A DNA stretch of 64,000 nucleotides, from NCBI GenBank assembly GCA_029858505.1, contig JAOUEW010000001.1, positions 434,001 to 498,000 on the forward strand. Reading direction: 5' to 3'. The notes beneath the pieces were generated by a model. The model was not told the DNA's origin. It saw nothing but the letters and a program-made list of their open reading frames with translations, and did not search any database. This DNA is from Deltaproteobacteria bacterium. Its GTDB lineage: Bacteria; SAR324; JACQKK01. This document shows positions 17,314 to 26,916 of this stretch, one piece after another; within the stretch, counting starts at the first letter, position 1; every line of letters begins with the position of its first letter. Both the position numbers and the translations under genes were made by a program.

Positions 17314-17532
17314 TTACTCCACGATTTCCCAATATTTGATGGCGGATTTGTTGACCACCTTGCCGTTTTTCATCCCCAGGTGATAGGGGGTGTGCCAACG
17401 GAGTCCGTCGGTCATCACCTCTCCATCGAGAAAGGTGACCCGAACCGATTTTTTTTCGGTGATGATCTTGCTTAACAGTACGGCCTCGTGGGGAGGTTGA
17501 GACCGGTTGAGATCTTGGCGTGAATCCCCCAT
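17314..17532 (-). CDS. Small Sm/Hfq-like protein
   Basis: 72 residues with a strong AGGAGGA ribosome site about eight bases before the ATG. After a short polar N-terminus, KSVRVTFLDGEVMTDGLRWHTPYHLGMKNG looks like the five-stranded Sm1 region, and VVNKSAIKYWEIVE closely mirrors the Hfq Sm2 motif (YKHAI). It is therefore probably an Sm-fold RNA-binding protein distinct from classical Hfq, which has a Q/K-rich N-terminal helix absent here. Single gene, convergent with nothing close. Function inferred from fold only. Confidence 0.6.
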   Translation of the reverse strand: MGDSRQDLNRSQPPHEAVLLSKIITEKKSVRVTFLDGEVMTDGLRWHTPYHLGMKNGKVVNKSAIKYWEIVE

Positions 17533-17572
17533 GGCTGGGTCCTCCTGGGGTAGTGAACGGCAAACAAAGCAA

Positions 17573-17875
17573 CCTTACCCGTTACTGTTATCTGTTTCCG
17601 TCTGAAAGATCAACACTCCAGAGAAAAAACCATCCAGACCCATGGGGGGCGACTTGGTGGGGGGGGTCCAGGTATTGGGGGCACGGTTTCCCATCCCCAG
17701 AATAAACCGGTAATGGGTGAGGAGAACGGGGAAAATGGAGGTATTGGGAAGCAGGTCCGCAGGAAAAAGCCGGAGGTTGAACAACGGATCGCCATGGAAT
17801 AGAATGAAATTCCAAGGGTTTCCTTTGGGTTCCCCCGCCTCTTTTCCCCTAAAACATCATTTTCCCCCAAAAATT
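17573..17875. other. Intergenic region without recognised features
   Basis: 303 bp between the divergent Sm-like and cis-prenyltransferase genes. It must carry promoters for both, but I see no convincing -35/-10 pair, repeat or small gene. Confidence 0.5.
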
Positions 17876-18751
17876 ATGTCTACCGATTCCGTTAACGCCC
17901 TGCCTGCCCAAGAGCCTTCGATTTCTCGCCGGTGGTGGGAAGGCCTGAAAATGGCGGTGGGTTTGGCGGGCCAAATGGTGCTGGCCCCCTTTTATGGCCT
18001 GTACCAAGCTTGGTTGTCGGCCCAGCGCCACACCTGGAACACCCCCCGCCACATTGGCATCATTATGGACGGCAACCGGCGGTTTGCCCGGGCCCGGCGG
18101 ATGCTTTCTCCCATGGAGGGGCACCGCAAGGGGGCTGATAAACTGGATGAAGTGCTGAATTGGCTGGAAGAAGCCGGGGTCAAGGTGGTGTCGGTGTGGA
18201 TATTTTCCATGGACAATTTCAAGCGCGACCCCAGCGAGGTGGAAGCCCTGATGGATCTGTTCCAGCGGAAATTCACCGAGCTGGTGAGCCAGCCCCGCAT
18301 TCACGCCAACGAGATTCGGGTGCGGTTTTTGGGCAAGGTAGAGGCCCTGCCGGAAAACGTGCGCCAGGCCATTGCCCAAGCCGAGGATGCCACCCGCCAC
18401 TACACCCGCCGCACCCTGAACGTGGGGGTGGCCTATGGCGGCCGGGAGGAAATCGTGGACGCCTTCCGCGCGTATTTGTCTGGCCGGGAAAAAGACGGGG
18501 CCAGCCTGGAGCAAATTCAACGGGAATTGACCCCCGCTTCCATCGAGCCGTATTTGTACACATCGGGCATGCCCGACCCCGACCTCATCATCCGCACCAG
18601 CGGCGAAGTGCGGCTGTCGGGGTTTTTGTTATGGCAAAGCGTGTATTCCGAGTTTTACTTTTGCGATACGAACTGGCCAGCGTTCCGCAAGATAGACCTG
18701 CTGCGGGCCCTGCGGGAATATCACCGCCGCCAACGCAGGTTTGGCCGGTAA
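17876..18751 (+). CDS. uppS: Isoprenyl transferase (cis-prenyltransferase, UppS family)
   Basis: 291 residues from ATG 17876. The cis-prenyltransferase signatures are HIGIIMDGNRRFAR (catalytic Asp, near residue 68), HRKGADKLDEVL, SMDNFKRDP in place of the usual S-T-E-NW-R-P, NVGVAYGGREEIVDA and PDLIIRTSGEVRLSGFLLWQ. It builds undecaprenyl or related polyprenyl diphosphate for envelope synthesis. An N-terminal extension of about 60 residues includes a hydrophobic stretch (LKMAVGLAGQMVLAPFYGLY) that may bind the membrane; this makes it longer than the 250-residue bacterial norm and closer to Rer2-type enzymes. The LigA-related gene follows 32 bp downstream. Confidence 0.9.
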   Translation: MSTDSVNALPAQEPSISRRWWEGLKMAVGLAGQMVLAPFYGLYQAWLSAQRHTWNTPRHIGIIMDGNRRFARARRMLSPMEGHRKGADKLDEVLNWLEEAGVKVVSVWIFSMDNFKRDPSEVEALMDLFQRKFTELVSQPRIHANEIRVRFLGKVEALPENVRQAIAQAEDATRHYTRRTLNVGVAYGGREEIVDAFRAYLSGREKDGASLEQIQRELTPASIEPYLYTSGMPDPDLIIRTSGEVRLSGFLLWQSVYSEFYFCDTNWPAFRKIDLLRALREYHRRQRRFGR

Positions 18752-18783
18752 GGCCGCCCGCTCCTTTCCACCCGAATGCCCCC

Positions 18784-19203
18784 ATGCCTAAACACTCCGA
18801 CCGCCAAGAATCCCTTCCCCTGGATGAAGACAGCCCTGCCAGCCCCGTGCTGGAAGACGACTTGGCCCGCCTGAACCGGCTGGCTCGGCAGTTTCTGGTG
18901 CATTCGTTTTTGTATTATCGGCTGGGAGAATCGGTAATTGCCGATGGGGAATTTGACCGGCTGACCGAGGAGCTTCGAGCGCTTCGCTTGGAGCAACCCC
19001 AGGCCCCCATGGTGTATGCCAAGGTGGTGGACGGCGCCCTGGGGCCAGAGGCCTCTGGCTATGCCATCCGGGATTATCCCCCCCCGGTCATCACCGCCGC
19101 CTTCAAGCTGCTGTACGAGCAACTCTCTCCGCCGGTGCCCTTCCAAGAATTCGTAGAGCGGATGGGTTATCGCGCCCGTTTTCATGATGGCGCCTTGGCC
19201 TAG
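18784..19203 (+). CDS. DNA ligase LigA-related small protein (isolated domain Ia-like)
   Basis: 139 residues from ATG 18784. Residues about 25-70 (LNRLARQFLVHSFLYYRLGESVIADGEFDRLTEEL) closely resemble the NMN-binding domain Ia of NAD+-dependent DNA ligase, where a helix pair with YYxxxxxxISDxEYDxL is diagnostic. The adenylation, OB, zinc-finger, HhH and BRCT domains are absent, so it cannot ligate DNA. It follows uppS closely and may share its transcript. Function unknown; stand-alone homologues exist under the name LigA-related protein. Confidence 0.65.
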   Translation: MPKHSDRQESLPLDEDSPASPVLEDDLARLNRLARQFLVHSFLYYRLGESVIADGEFDRLTEELRALRLEQPQAPMVYAKVVDGALGPEASGYAIRDYPPPVITAAFKLLYEQLSPPVPFQEFVERMGYRARFHDGALA

Positions 19204-19273
19204 CCGGGGGTGCTGGTTTAGCCCGGTCAGGGTCAAAGACACAGTCACAAATAAGATCACAGTCAAAACAAAA

Positions 19274-22168
19274 TCACAGCCGGGGGGCCCCCTCCAGGGC
19301 TTCGGCCACCACCTCCACAATGTGCTTGGCCTTGCGGGGGGTGCGGTGCGAAATTTGTTGGCGGCACGATACCCCGTTGGCCACCAGTTCGGCGTCGGGC
19401 TTGGCCCGGCGCACCGCTGGCAGCAGCCGCTGCTCGCCAATGGCCACCGACAGCTCGTAGTGCTCGTGCTCATAACCAAAAGACCCCGCCACCCCGCAGC
19501 AGCCAGAATCAATTTCTTTGGGCACCAGCCCCGGAATGGCCTTCAACACCGCCAACGTATCGGCGGTGCCAGAAAGGGCCTTTTGCATGCAATGCCCATG
19601 GAGCATGGCGTCCCTCTCCACCCCGCCGGGGGAAGGTTTGAACTTCAACTTGCCTTTGTCTACCAGCTTCTTCATGAACTCATCCATGGTAAACACGTGG
19701 TCGGCCACGGTTTGGGATTCTTTCCCTGGCACCAAGTCTCGGTATTCATCCCGCAGGGTTAATATGCAAGAGGGTTCCACCCCCACGATGGGCACGCCCT
19801 CTTGGGCATAGCCAATCAACTGGGCCACGTTGTGCCGGGCGTTCTTTTTGGCTTTGTGCAGCATGCCCTTGGAAATCAGGGGGCGGCCGCAGCACTTTTT
19901 GGGAATCAACAACACCTGGTAACCGGCGTGCTCTAAAATGGCCACGGCGGCTTTGCCCAAACGGGGGTAGTGATATTCCATGTAGGTATCGTGGAACAAC
20001 ACCACCTTGGGTTTGTCTTGGGCGTTTTGGTTGCGGGTATGCCGATAAAACCACGAGGAGAACCTGCGGCGGGTGTAGGCTGGCAGGCTGCGCCGGGTGG
20101 TGATGCCGATCAGTCTTAAACCCAGGCGGCTGACGGGGTTGCTCGCGGCCCAATTGGAAAAGGGGGCGGTGGCCGAACCCAGGCGGCCCCATAGCCCCAC
20201 ACTACCGAACAGCCGGTTACGCAGCGGCACCCCATGGGCCTGATAATAGTGCGAAAGAAACTCGCTTTTCAGCTTGGCCATGTCTACCTGAGAGGGGCAT
20301 TCGCGCTTGCAGCCCTTGCATTGCAGGCACAGGTCCAGCACCTGGTACATGCGGTGAGAGGTCATGGCCTTGGGGCCCAGCTTCCCGGTGATTAGCCCGC
20401 GAAAGGCGTTGGCCCGGCCACGGGTAGAGTGGCGGTCGTCGAGGGTGGCCTGGAACGAGGGGCACATCACCCCTTCCATCTTGCGGCATTGGGCGTTGCC
20501 GTTGCACATTTCCACGGCAAACTGAAAGCCGCCTTCCCGAGAAAAGTCGAACACGGTGTCAATGCGGGGTTTGTCTGGGTGGCTGGCGGCCAGGGCGGCG
20601 TAGCGCAGGTTTTCGGTGGGGGCCGGGGCATCGACCACCTTGCCGGGGTTGAGGCGGTTGTGGGGGTCCCAGGCGGCCTTCACTTTTTTAAACGCCTGAT
20701 AGACCTCTGGGCCAAACAGCCGTTCGTTCAGCCACGACCGCGCCAAGCCGTCGCCATGTTCGCCGCTTAACGATCCGCCGTATTTTTGCACCAGCTCGGT
20801 CACATCGTTGAAGATGACCATCATCTTCTGCACCTGTTCGGGCTTTTTCAGATCCAGGAAGGGGCGGATGTGCATGCACCCCACCGAGGAGTGGCCGTAG
20901 AACCCGGCGGTGGTGCCGTGCTTTTTCATCAGGGCCAGAAATTCCTTCAGGTAGTCCGGCAGTTTTACCGGGTCCACCGCGGTGTCTTCCACAAAGGCCA
21001 CCGGCTTGGCTTCCATGCGGTGGCCCATCATCAGCCCCAGGCCGCTTTGGCGGAAGTTCCACACCTTGTTTTGGTCCGCCGCCTCCAGGGCCCGCACCCA
21101 GGCATAGCCCATGTTGTTTTTCTTCAGGCCGGTTTCCAGTTTGTCAATTTTATCCAGCAGTTCTTTTTTGTTGTCGGCGTAGAATTCCACCACCAGCAGG
21201 CTGTCGGGGCGGCCTTCGATGAACCCGGTTTGGCCCCGCATGGCAGGGCTGGTCAGGGCCTCGCTGATGATGGAGGCGTCGATCAGCTCGGTGGCCGATG
21301 GCTTGTGTTTCAGCACCTCTTGGTTGGACATCACCGCTTCGACCATGTCGTGGAAGTGCACCACCAGCAGCCCCTTGACCTTGGGCATGGGCACAATGTT
21401 CAGCTTCAGGGCGGTGGTCATGGCCAGGGTGCCTTCGCTGCCCACCACCACCCCAGACAGATTCAGCCCCGGCCCTTTCATCAGTTCGTCCAGGTTATAC
21501 CCGCTCACCCGGCGCATGATTTTGGGAAAGCGCCGGTTCACGTCGTCTCGCGAATCATGGGCCACCGCCAGCATGTCGCGGTAAATGGCCCCTTCCAGGG
21601 TTTCTTGGCGGGCGCGTTGGCGGGCTTCATCCTCGGTAATGTGGCTCAGCAGGGTCCTGGAGCCGTCCGACAGAATCACGTCCATTTCCAGCACGTGGTC
21701 CACGGTCTTTCCGTAGAGGATAGACCGGGCGCCAGCGGAGTTGTTGCCGGCCATGCCGCCCATGGTGGCGCGGGAGGAGGTGGCGGTGTCTGGCCCAAAA
21801 AGAAAGCCGTGGGGGGCCAAGAACCGGTTCAGTTGGTTTTGCACCACCCCCGGTTCCACTTTCACCCAGCGTTCTTCCAGGTTCAGTTCAATCACCCGGT
21901 TCAAGTGGGTGGAAAAATCGAGGATCAGCCCGTTGGTGACCACTTGCCCCGCCAGGGAGGTTCCCCCCCCGCGGCCCACCACGGGAATGCCCATGTCGCG
22001 GGCCACTTCCATGGCGGCTTCAATGTCGTCGGTGCCGCGGGGAACCACCACCCCTTCGGGCTCAATTTCGTACATGCTGGCATCGGTGCTGTACACTTGG
22101 CGGGTCATGGGGTCAACGCGAACCTCTCCCTGAAGTTTACCTTTCAGGGCCTTGGCCAGTTCAGACAT
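19274..22168 (-). CDS. FAD-binding and Fe-S-binding oxidoreductase (D-2-hydroxy-acid dehydrogenase, YdiJ/Dld-like)
   Basis: 964 residues. The N-terminal PCMH-type FAD domain (residues about 30-260; PVVGRGGGTSLAGQVV) and FAD-linked oxidase C domain (to about 530) are fused to an Fe-S half. That half has a ferredoxin-type cluster site (CNGNAQCRKMEGVMCPS and CLQCKGCKRECP) and CCG-domain motifs (KCCGRPL, EPSCILT, HGHC, DSGCCGVAGSFGYE). It oxidises a 2-hydroxy acid such as D-2-hydroxyglutarate or D-lactate and passes electrons through Fe-S clusters to an acceptor. Substrate is not readable from sequence. The gene has no close co-directional partner upstream; a terminator separates it from the chemoreceptor. 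Confidence 0.9.
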   Translation of the reverse strand: MSELAKALKGKLQGEVRVDPMTRQVYSTDASMYEIEPEGVVVPRGTDDIEAAMEVARDMGIPVVGRGGGTSLAGQVVTNGLILDFSTHLNRVIELNLEERWVKVEPGVVQNQLNRFLAPHGFLFGPDTATSSRATMGGMAGNNSAGARSILYGKTVDHVLEMDVILSDGSRTLLSHITEDEARQRARQETLEGAIYRDMLAVAHDSRDDVNRRFPKIMRRVSGYNLDELMKGPGLNLSGVVVGSEGTLAMTTALKLNIVPMPKVKGLLVVHFHDMVEAVMSNQEVLKHKPSATELIDASIISEALTSPAMRGQTGFIEGRPDSLLVVEFYADNKKELLDKIDKLETGLKKNNMGYAWVRALEAADQNKVWNFRQSGLGLMMGHRMEAKPVAFVEDTAVDPVKLPDYLKEFLALMKKHGTTAGFYGHSSVGCMHIRPFLDLKKPEQVQKMMVIFNDVTELVQKYGGSLSGEHGDGLARSWLNERLFGPEVYQAFKKVKAAWDPHNRLNPGKVVDAPAPTENLRYAALAASHPDKPRIDTVFDFSREGGFQFAVEMCNGNAQCRKMEGVMCPSFQATLDDRHSTRGRANAFRGLITGKLGPKAMTSHRMYQVLDLCLQCKGCKRECPSQVDMAKLKSEFLSHYYQAHGVPLRNRLFGSVGLWGRLGSATAPFSNWAASNPVSRLGLRLIGITTRRSLPAYTRRRFSSWFYRHTRNQNAQDKPKVVLFHDTYMEYHYPRLGKAAVAILEHAGYQVLLIPKKCCGRPLISKGMLHKAKKNARHNVAQLIGYAQEGVPIVGVEPSCILTLRDEYRDLVPGKESQTVADHVFTMDEFMKKLVDKGKLKFKPSPGGVERDAMLHGHCMQKALSGTADTLAVLKAIPGLVPKEIDSGCCGVAGSFGYEHEHYELSVAIGEQRLLPAVRRAKPDAELVANGVSCRQQISHRTPRKAKHIVEVVAEALEGAPRL

Positions 22169-22271
22169 GGGGTGTTTCCGTGGGTGGGTGGATCAAACAA
22201 CGAAAATAGGGTAACCCGGAAAACCGGGGGATTTCTGCCTTACATTATGGTGCCACAGCGGGAACACACCT

Positions 22272-22311
22272 GCAAAACCCCAGGGGGCGGGTGGATATTC
22301 CGCCCCCTGGG
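22272..22311 (-). terminator. Terminator downstream of the chemoreceptor gene
   Basis: Perfect 12-bp stem CCCAGGGGGCGG / CCGCCCCCTGGG (22279-22290 with 22300-22311) and a nine-base loop, followed on the minus strand by GTTTTGC. It lies just beyond the stop codon of the chemoreceptor. Confidence 0.75.
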
Positions 22312-22347
22312 CCGTGGGGAAGATGGGCAGAACAGATGGGCGGGGGT

Positions 22348-24006
22348 CTAAGTGATTTTGAAGGCTTTTACCAACTGGGCCAGTTCCCGGGCGATGTTAT
22401 CCACCAGTTGGGAGGAGTTGTTGATGTCGGTGGTGCCTTGGCTGGTTTTGGCCACCGCGGCGTTGACCCCCTGAATGTTGCGGCTGATCTCGGACACGGC
22501 CCGGGCGGCTTCGCCGGTATTGCGAGAGGTCTCTTGGGCGGCACCGGTCATGCGGTCCACCGACTTGGCGGTGTCTGACACCCCCTGGGCGGCCTGGGTG
22601 ATGCGGTGGGTAATCTCTCCGGTGGCGCTCAACTGCTGGTTGGCCGACTCGGAAATCACTTTCACCGAATCGTTCATGATGGTGATGGAGCGGTTGACGT
22701 CTAAAATGGTTTGAACGGAGTCGAGGATGCTTTTTTGAATCTGGTTGATTTTCTGGCCGATGGTATTGGCGGCCTGGCCGCTTTGGTTGGCCAGTTCTTT
22801 GATTTCCCCCGCCACCACGGCAAATCCCTTGCCCGCTTGGCCCGCCGTGGCGGCCTCGATGGTGGCGTTCAGGGCCAGCAGGTTGGTGCGCGAGGCGATG
22901 TTTTTAATCAGGTCGGTCACCTGGCCGATTTCCTTGGCGGCGGTTCCCAGCACCTCCATGGATTTACTGGCGTGATCGGCCATCTCTTGGGTTTGGCCGC
23001 TGATGTTGGCGGACTCTTTGGCGTGGCGGGCAATCTCTTGGGCGGAGAAAGACATTTCCTCCACGGCAGAGGCCACTTGGCTCATGTTGTCTGAAATGGT
23101 TTGGATGGTGCGGGTGATTTCCACAAAGGTTTCGGCCATGGTTTGGGTCTGCCCGGCCATTTGGGTCACGGTGGAGGACATTTCCTCGGAAGCCCCGGCC
23201 ACGTTTTGGCTTTGGCTTCGCATACTCTCGGTTTCTTGGGCCAGGTGGGTGGAAGAATCCCGCAGGGAGCCAGAAGAATCGGCCAAAATGGAAGCGTAAT
23301 CCTTTACGTTGGTGACCATGGTGTTCAGGGTTTCCAGGTAATTGTTCAGATCCCGGCCAAACTGAGAGGTAATGCCCTGGTTGCGAACGGTCAGGTCCAC
23401 CACGCCGTCTCGCACCACCAGTTGGCTGCCCAGGCTTTGAATCTCCATCGCATCTCCCGCCTCGCGGCGGATCATGACGCCCATGTAAATCAGCAGGCCG
23501 GTTTCAAACACCACATAGGCCGCGTGGATGAACACGATATGCCAGCCATGGTGCCCCTCGGGGAACAGCCACACCCCGGCGTTTTGGTCTTGCAAGTAAT
23601 TGGCCCCCAGGTGCAGCACGGCCGCCGCCAGGGCCCCCGACACAAACACCTTCCAATCGCGGTAAATCAGAAAAAAGGCCAGCAGCACGAAATAACCGAA
23701 GTGAACCTCGATCATGCCGTGGGATTGATGCACGTTCAGCGAGGTTTGCATCATCAACACCGCCGCCATCACCAGCCGGGTCATTACGTTTCCTGGCAGC
23801 CCCCACACCAGCAGGGTGTTCAGGCCAGCCAAAGCGCCCCCCACCCCCAAGGCCAGCAGCCAGGTGCCATGCAGGGGGGCCAGGGCCAGAGACATCACCA
23901 TTAGCACCCACGACACCATCAACAAAATACGGTCGGCCTGGGCGCGGATGTGCTGGACGGAATAGGCTTGCTGTGACGGGGCGGACTGAGAAACCGCGAC
24001 GTTCAT
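22348..24006 (-). CDS. Methyl-accepting chemotaxis protein with polytopic sensor domain
   Basis: 552 residues. The first 200 contain about six transmembrane helices with no large periplasmic domain (for example [15 protein letters not shown] and [14 protein letters not shown]), a known sensor class in which the conserved H-x-S-H-G motif ([14 protein letters not shown]) sits between helices. The cytoplasmic half is a standard signalling domain with the hairpin tip [27 protein letters not shown] (about residue 380) and flanking coiled coils carrying methylation-type sites. It signals to CheA/CheW; the ligand is unknown, perhaps a membrane-soluble or redox cue. No che genes adjoin. Confidence 0.93.
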   Translation of the reverse strand: MNVAVSQSAPSQQAYSVQHIRAQADRILLMVSWVLMVMSLALAPLHGTWLLALGVGGALAGLNTLLVWGLPGNVMTRLVMAAVLMMQTSLNVHQSHGMIEVHFGYFVLLAFFLIYRDWKVFVSGALAAAVLHLGANYLQDQNAGVWLFPEGHHGWHIVFIHAAYVVFETGLLIYMGVMIRREAGDAMEIQSLGSQLVVRDGVVDLTVRNQGITSQFGRDLNNYLETLNTMVTNVKDYASILADSSGSLRDSSTHLAQETESMRSQSQNVAGASEEMSSTVTQMAGQTQTMAETFVEITRTIQTISDNMSQVASAVEEMSFSAQEIARHAKESANISGQTQEMADHASKSMEVLGTAAKEIGQVTDLIKNIASRTNLLALNATIEAATAGQAGKGFAVVAGEIKELANQSGQAANTIGQKINQIQKSILDSVQTILDVNRSITIMNDSVKVISESANQQLSATGEITHRITQAAQGVSDTAKSVDRMTGAAQETSRNTGEAARAVSEISRNIQGVNAAVAKTSQGTTDINNSSQLVDNIARELAQLVKAFKIT

Positions 24007-24131
24007 GTCATCTCCTTAAGGAAGAAACACTGACCGGGTCAAAGGAAAAGCCAAACCCTTTGGTCGGGGACCAAGTAAATTTCATCAGGAATAGAGGGAT
24101 ATTTAGATTATTTCCTAAGTGAGGAGTGATG

Positions 24132-25523
24132 TCAATTAGAGGTGGGCGGGCTGACGGGGTGGGCGATTTTGGGCCAATAGGCGCCAAACTCAAACTGAGG
24201 GGAGTGGGCCCCCACATGGCATTGAGCGCAGACCTGTTGGGGCGGGTTCAGGGAACCCGCGGTTTTCAGTCCGCTGGTGGTAGGTGTTGCGGCGTGGGCC
24301 CGGGCTGGCCCATGGCAGTTTTCGCACTGCACCCCGGCCAGTTTGGGGGTCAGGTCGGCCGAAAGAAACCCGCCCCGCTCCCAGCCCGCCACATGGCAAG
24401 CCAAGCACTCGCCGTCAAAGTTCTTGCCCACGGCGGAGAGGGCGGCCAGGGCTTGGGCATGGGCCGAGTTCTCCCAGGCTTCTACCTGGGCCGGGTGGCA
24501 GGCCCGGCAGGCCTCGGCCCCGGCATAGGGGCTGTTTTTCTCCAGGTTCTTTTGGGTGTTCAGCCGGGCGAAAAATTGGGCTTTCACCTGGGTATCGTAG
24601 CGGTTAAAGGGGTCTTTGGCCGCCGGGTGGTCGGCCAGGGTGTCGTCTAGCCACAGCAGGCTGGCCTGAACAGCCGGGGAGCCTGGGGTGACCCGCACCT
24701 GTTGAAACCCCTGGCCCTTGGTGGGGACCTGGGGCCAAACCACCCCGGCGGATTTTCGCTCGGTGACTTGGTTCAGTTCATCGGTGAAGGGGTTGCCGCT
24801 GAGAATGAGATGGAAAAACCCCGAACGGGTAAACAGGGCCAGTTCCTCCTCGCTGCCCCGGAACAGCAAAATACGGATTTGATGCTTGGCCGCGGCGCTG
24901 CGGGCCTTCCAGTCATCCAGCAGCCGGGGGTCTGCCGGTTCCAGCCGATACCCGGCGGCAAACTGTTGGAACCCAGCCTGGGGAGACAGATAGCCGTAAA
25001 TGCCCAGCAGACCGGCGGGGGTACGCACGGTGACATCTTTGCGGAGGGCTTTGCCCAGGCTGTTGTTGCTGGCCACATAGGGGAGCTGCTTGTCCAGGGC
25101 ATTCAGGCCATAGGCCAATTCGTTGGGGCCGGGCAATACCGCCGCCGGGCGGGTGCGGGCCAGCAGGGGTTGAATCAAGGCCGCCTTCAGCCGCCCCTGG
25201 CTGGTGGGTGGGGGAAAGTTGTTGCCCAGGTCCACCACCACCAAGCCGGGGGTGTGCTTGCGGGCCTGCTCTACCGCCGTCAGGCGCCGGGGCAGCCCCC
25301 CCAGCTGCTTGCCCACGCAGCCACAGGGGGTGATTTCTCCCAGCAGGTCCCCCGCGGCCAGCACGGTAACGCTTGGAAGGAGAATGGCGGAAGGGGCGCC
25401 GGGGGGTTCTGGCCAGACGGCCTGGGGGGCGACGACCAAGCCGACGGCTAGTATTCCCATGGGCAGCCAAGGCACTTGCCGAAAGACGCGAAAAGTTGCA
25501 GAAAAGATTAAATTGGGGCTCAT
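24132..25523 (-). CDS. Secreted multiheme cytochrome c with N-terminal metallophosphoesterase-like domain
   Basis: 463 residues. An N-terminal signal peptide (WLPMGILAVGLVVAPQAVW) is followed by a 5'-nucleotidase/UshA-like fold (LAAGDLLGEITPCGCVGKQLGGLPRR, VVDLGNN, LPGPNELAYGLNAL), and then a C-terminal region with four haem-binding CxxCH motifs: CRACH, CLACH, CENCH and CAQCH. The typical metal-binding DxH and GNHE residues are not all recognisable, so the phosphoesterase domain may be inactive. It is probably periplasmic or surface-exposed and moves electrons. The TPCGCxGxxxGGLxRR motif is shared with cytochromes of this composite type. Gene stands alone. Confidence 0.85.
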   Translation of the reverse strand: MSPNLIFSATFRVFRQVPWLPMGILAVGLVVAPQAVWPEPPGAPSAILLPSVTVLAAGDLLGEITPCGCVGKQLGGLPRRLTAVEQARKHTPGLVVVDLGNNFPPPTSQGRLKAALIQPLLARTRPAAVLPGPNELAYGLNALDKQLPYVASNNSLGKALRKDVTVRTPAGLLGIYGYLSPQAGFQQFAAGYRLEPADPRLLDDWKARSAAAKHQIRILLFRGSEEELALFTRSGFFHLILSGNPFTDELNQVTERKSAGVVWPQVPTKGQGFQQVRVTPGSPAVQASLLWLDDTLADHPAAKDPFNRYDTQVKAQFFARLNTQKNLEKNSPYAGAEACRACHPAQVEAWENSAHAQALAALSAVGKNFDGECLACHVAGWERGGFLSADLTPKLAGVQCENCHGPARAHAATPTTSGLKTAGSLNPPQQVCAQCHVGAHSPQFEFGAYWPKIAHPVSPPTSN

Positions 25524-25670
25524 GGCTGTGGCTGCCGGGGAGGGGTGAAAAGGGATGATTTATACAGATTTGATCTTCCCATGAAATTCCCCAGTTGTGG
25601 ACCCCCCAGGGCAATGATACCCATTAGAATGCGGGGAATAAATCAAGTTTCTGTTGCTCAGTGAGACCGA

Positions 25671-26876
25671 ATGAAATACGTGGTGATTCAAGGTGACGGC
25701 ATGGGGGACCAGCCGGTGGAATCTTTGGGGGGGAAAACCCCCCTGGAGGCCGCCCATACCCCGAATTTCGACCGGGTGGCCAGCCATGGCCTGTTTGGGC
25801 TGGTGCATACCATTCCGCCGGGCTACCCGCCGGGGTCGGATGTGGGGAACTTGGCCCTGTTTGGTTACGACCCGCGCAAATATTACACGGGCCGTTCGCC
25901 CCTAGAGGCCGCCGCCATGGGGGTGGCCCTGGCCCCGGAGGACGTGTCGTTCCGCATGAACTTGGTAACGGTGGAAGGCCCGGAGCAGGGCCTGATCATG
26001 GATGATTACTCCGCCGGGCATATTGATTCGGCGGAGGCCGCCCAGTTGGTGGCGGCCATTGCCGAGCAGTTGTCCAACGCCACCATGAGTTTCTATCCAG
26101 GGGTGTCGTACCGCCATTTGATGGTGTGGAAGGGCGGCCCGCTGGACATGGACACCACTCCCCCCCACGACATTACCGGAAAGCCCATTGCCGGGCACCT
26201 GCCCAAGGGGCCGGGGGCGGACCGCTTGGTGAAGATGATGGAAACCTCCCGGGCCATTTTGCGGGACCACCCGGTGAACCAGAAACGGTTGGCCCAGGGC
26301 AAACGCCCCGCCACCCAGGCTTGGCTGTGGGGTCAGGGCAAGGCCCCCCACATGCCCACCTTTCAAGAAATCTACGGCCTTTCGGGGGCGGTGATTTCTG
26401 CGGTGGATTTGGTGCGGGGGGTGGCCCGCTATGCCGGGTTTGAAAACATCGCCGTTCCCGGCATCACCGGCTATTTGGACACCAACTACCGGGGCAAGGG
26501 GGAGTATGCCCTGCGGGCTTTGGATACCCACGATCTGGTGTTCATCCACGTAGAGGCCCCCGATGAAGCGGGCCACATGGGCAACGAAGCCGAAAAAGTA
26601 AAAGCCATCGAGGCCATTGACCGAGAAGTGCTGGGCCCCCTGCTGGAACAACTGCCCAAGCTGGGAGACTTCCGGGTGTTGATTACCTCTGACCATGCTA
26701 CCCCGGTGGCCTTGCGCACCCACACCCCCGCCGCCGTGCCCTTCGCCATGGCCGACCACCGCCAACTGGCGGCGGCCCCTGGGGCAACCTGGCACTATTG
26801 CGAGAAAGACGCCGCCGCCGCCCGGGTTGAAATCACCGAGGGCTATACCATCATGGACCGGTTGGTGAAAGGGTAA
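25671..26876 (+). CDS. apgM: Cofactor-independent phosphoglycerate mutase, archaeal type
   Basis: 401 residues of the alkaline-phosphatase superfamily. Start MKYVVIQGDGMGD carries the metal-binding D9; the nucleophilic Ser is in PPGSDVGNLALFGYDP; other metal ligands are in HVEAPDEAGHMGN and TSDHATPVALRTH. It interconverts 2- and 3-phosphoglycerate in glycolysis and gluconeogenesis using Mn2+ or similar metals. ApgM enzymes are typical of archaea and scattered bacteria. The length and all motifs are normal. Followed by repeat locus C. Confidence 0.95.
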   Translation: MKYVVIQGDGMGDQPVESLGGKTPLEAAHTPNFDRVASHGLFGLVHTIPPGYPPGSDVGNLALFGYDPRKYYTGRSPLEAAAMGVALAPEDVSFRMNLVTVEGPEQGLIMDDYSAGHIDSAEAAQLVAAIAEQLSNATMSFYPGVSYRHLMVWKGGPLDMDTTPPHDITGKPIAGHLPKGPGADRLVKMMETSRAILRDHPVNQKRLAQGKRPATQAWLWGQGKAPHMPTFQEIYGLSGAVISAVDLVRGVARYAGFENIAVPGITGYLDTNYRGKGEYALRALDTHDLVFIHVEAPDEAGHMGNEAEKVKAIEAIDREVLGPLLEQLPKLGDFRVLITSDHATPVALRTHTPAAVPFAMADHRQLAAAPGATWHYCEKDAAAARVEITEGYTIMDRLVKG

Positions 26877-26916
26877 CCAGACGGTTACTCCAACCACACG
26901 CCCACCTTGCCCCCTG

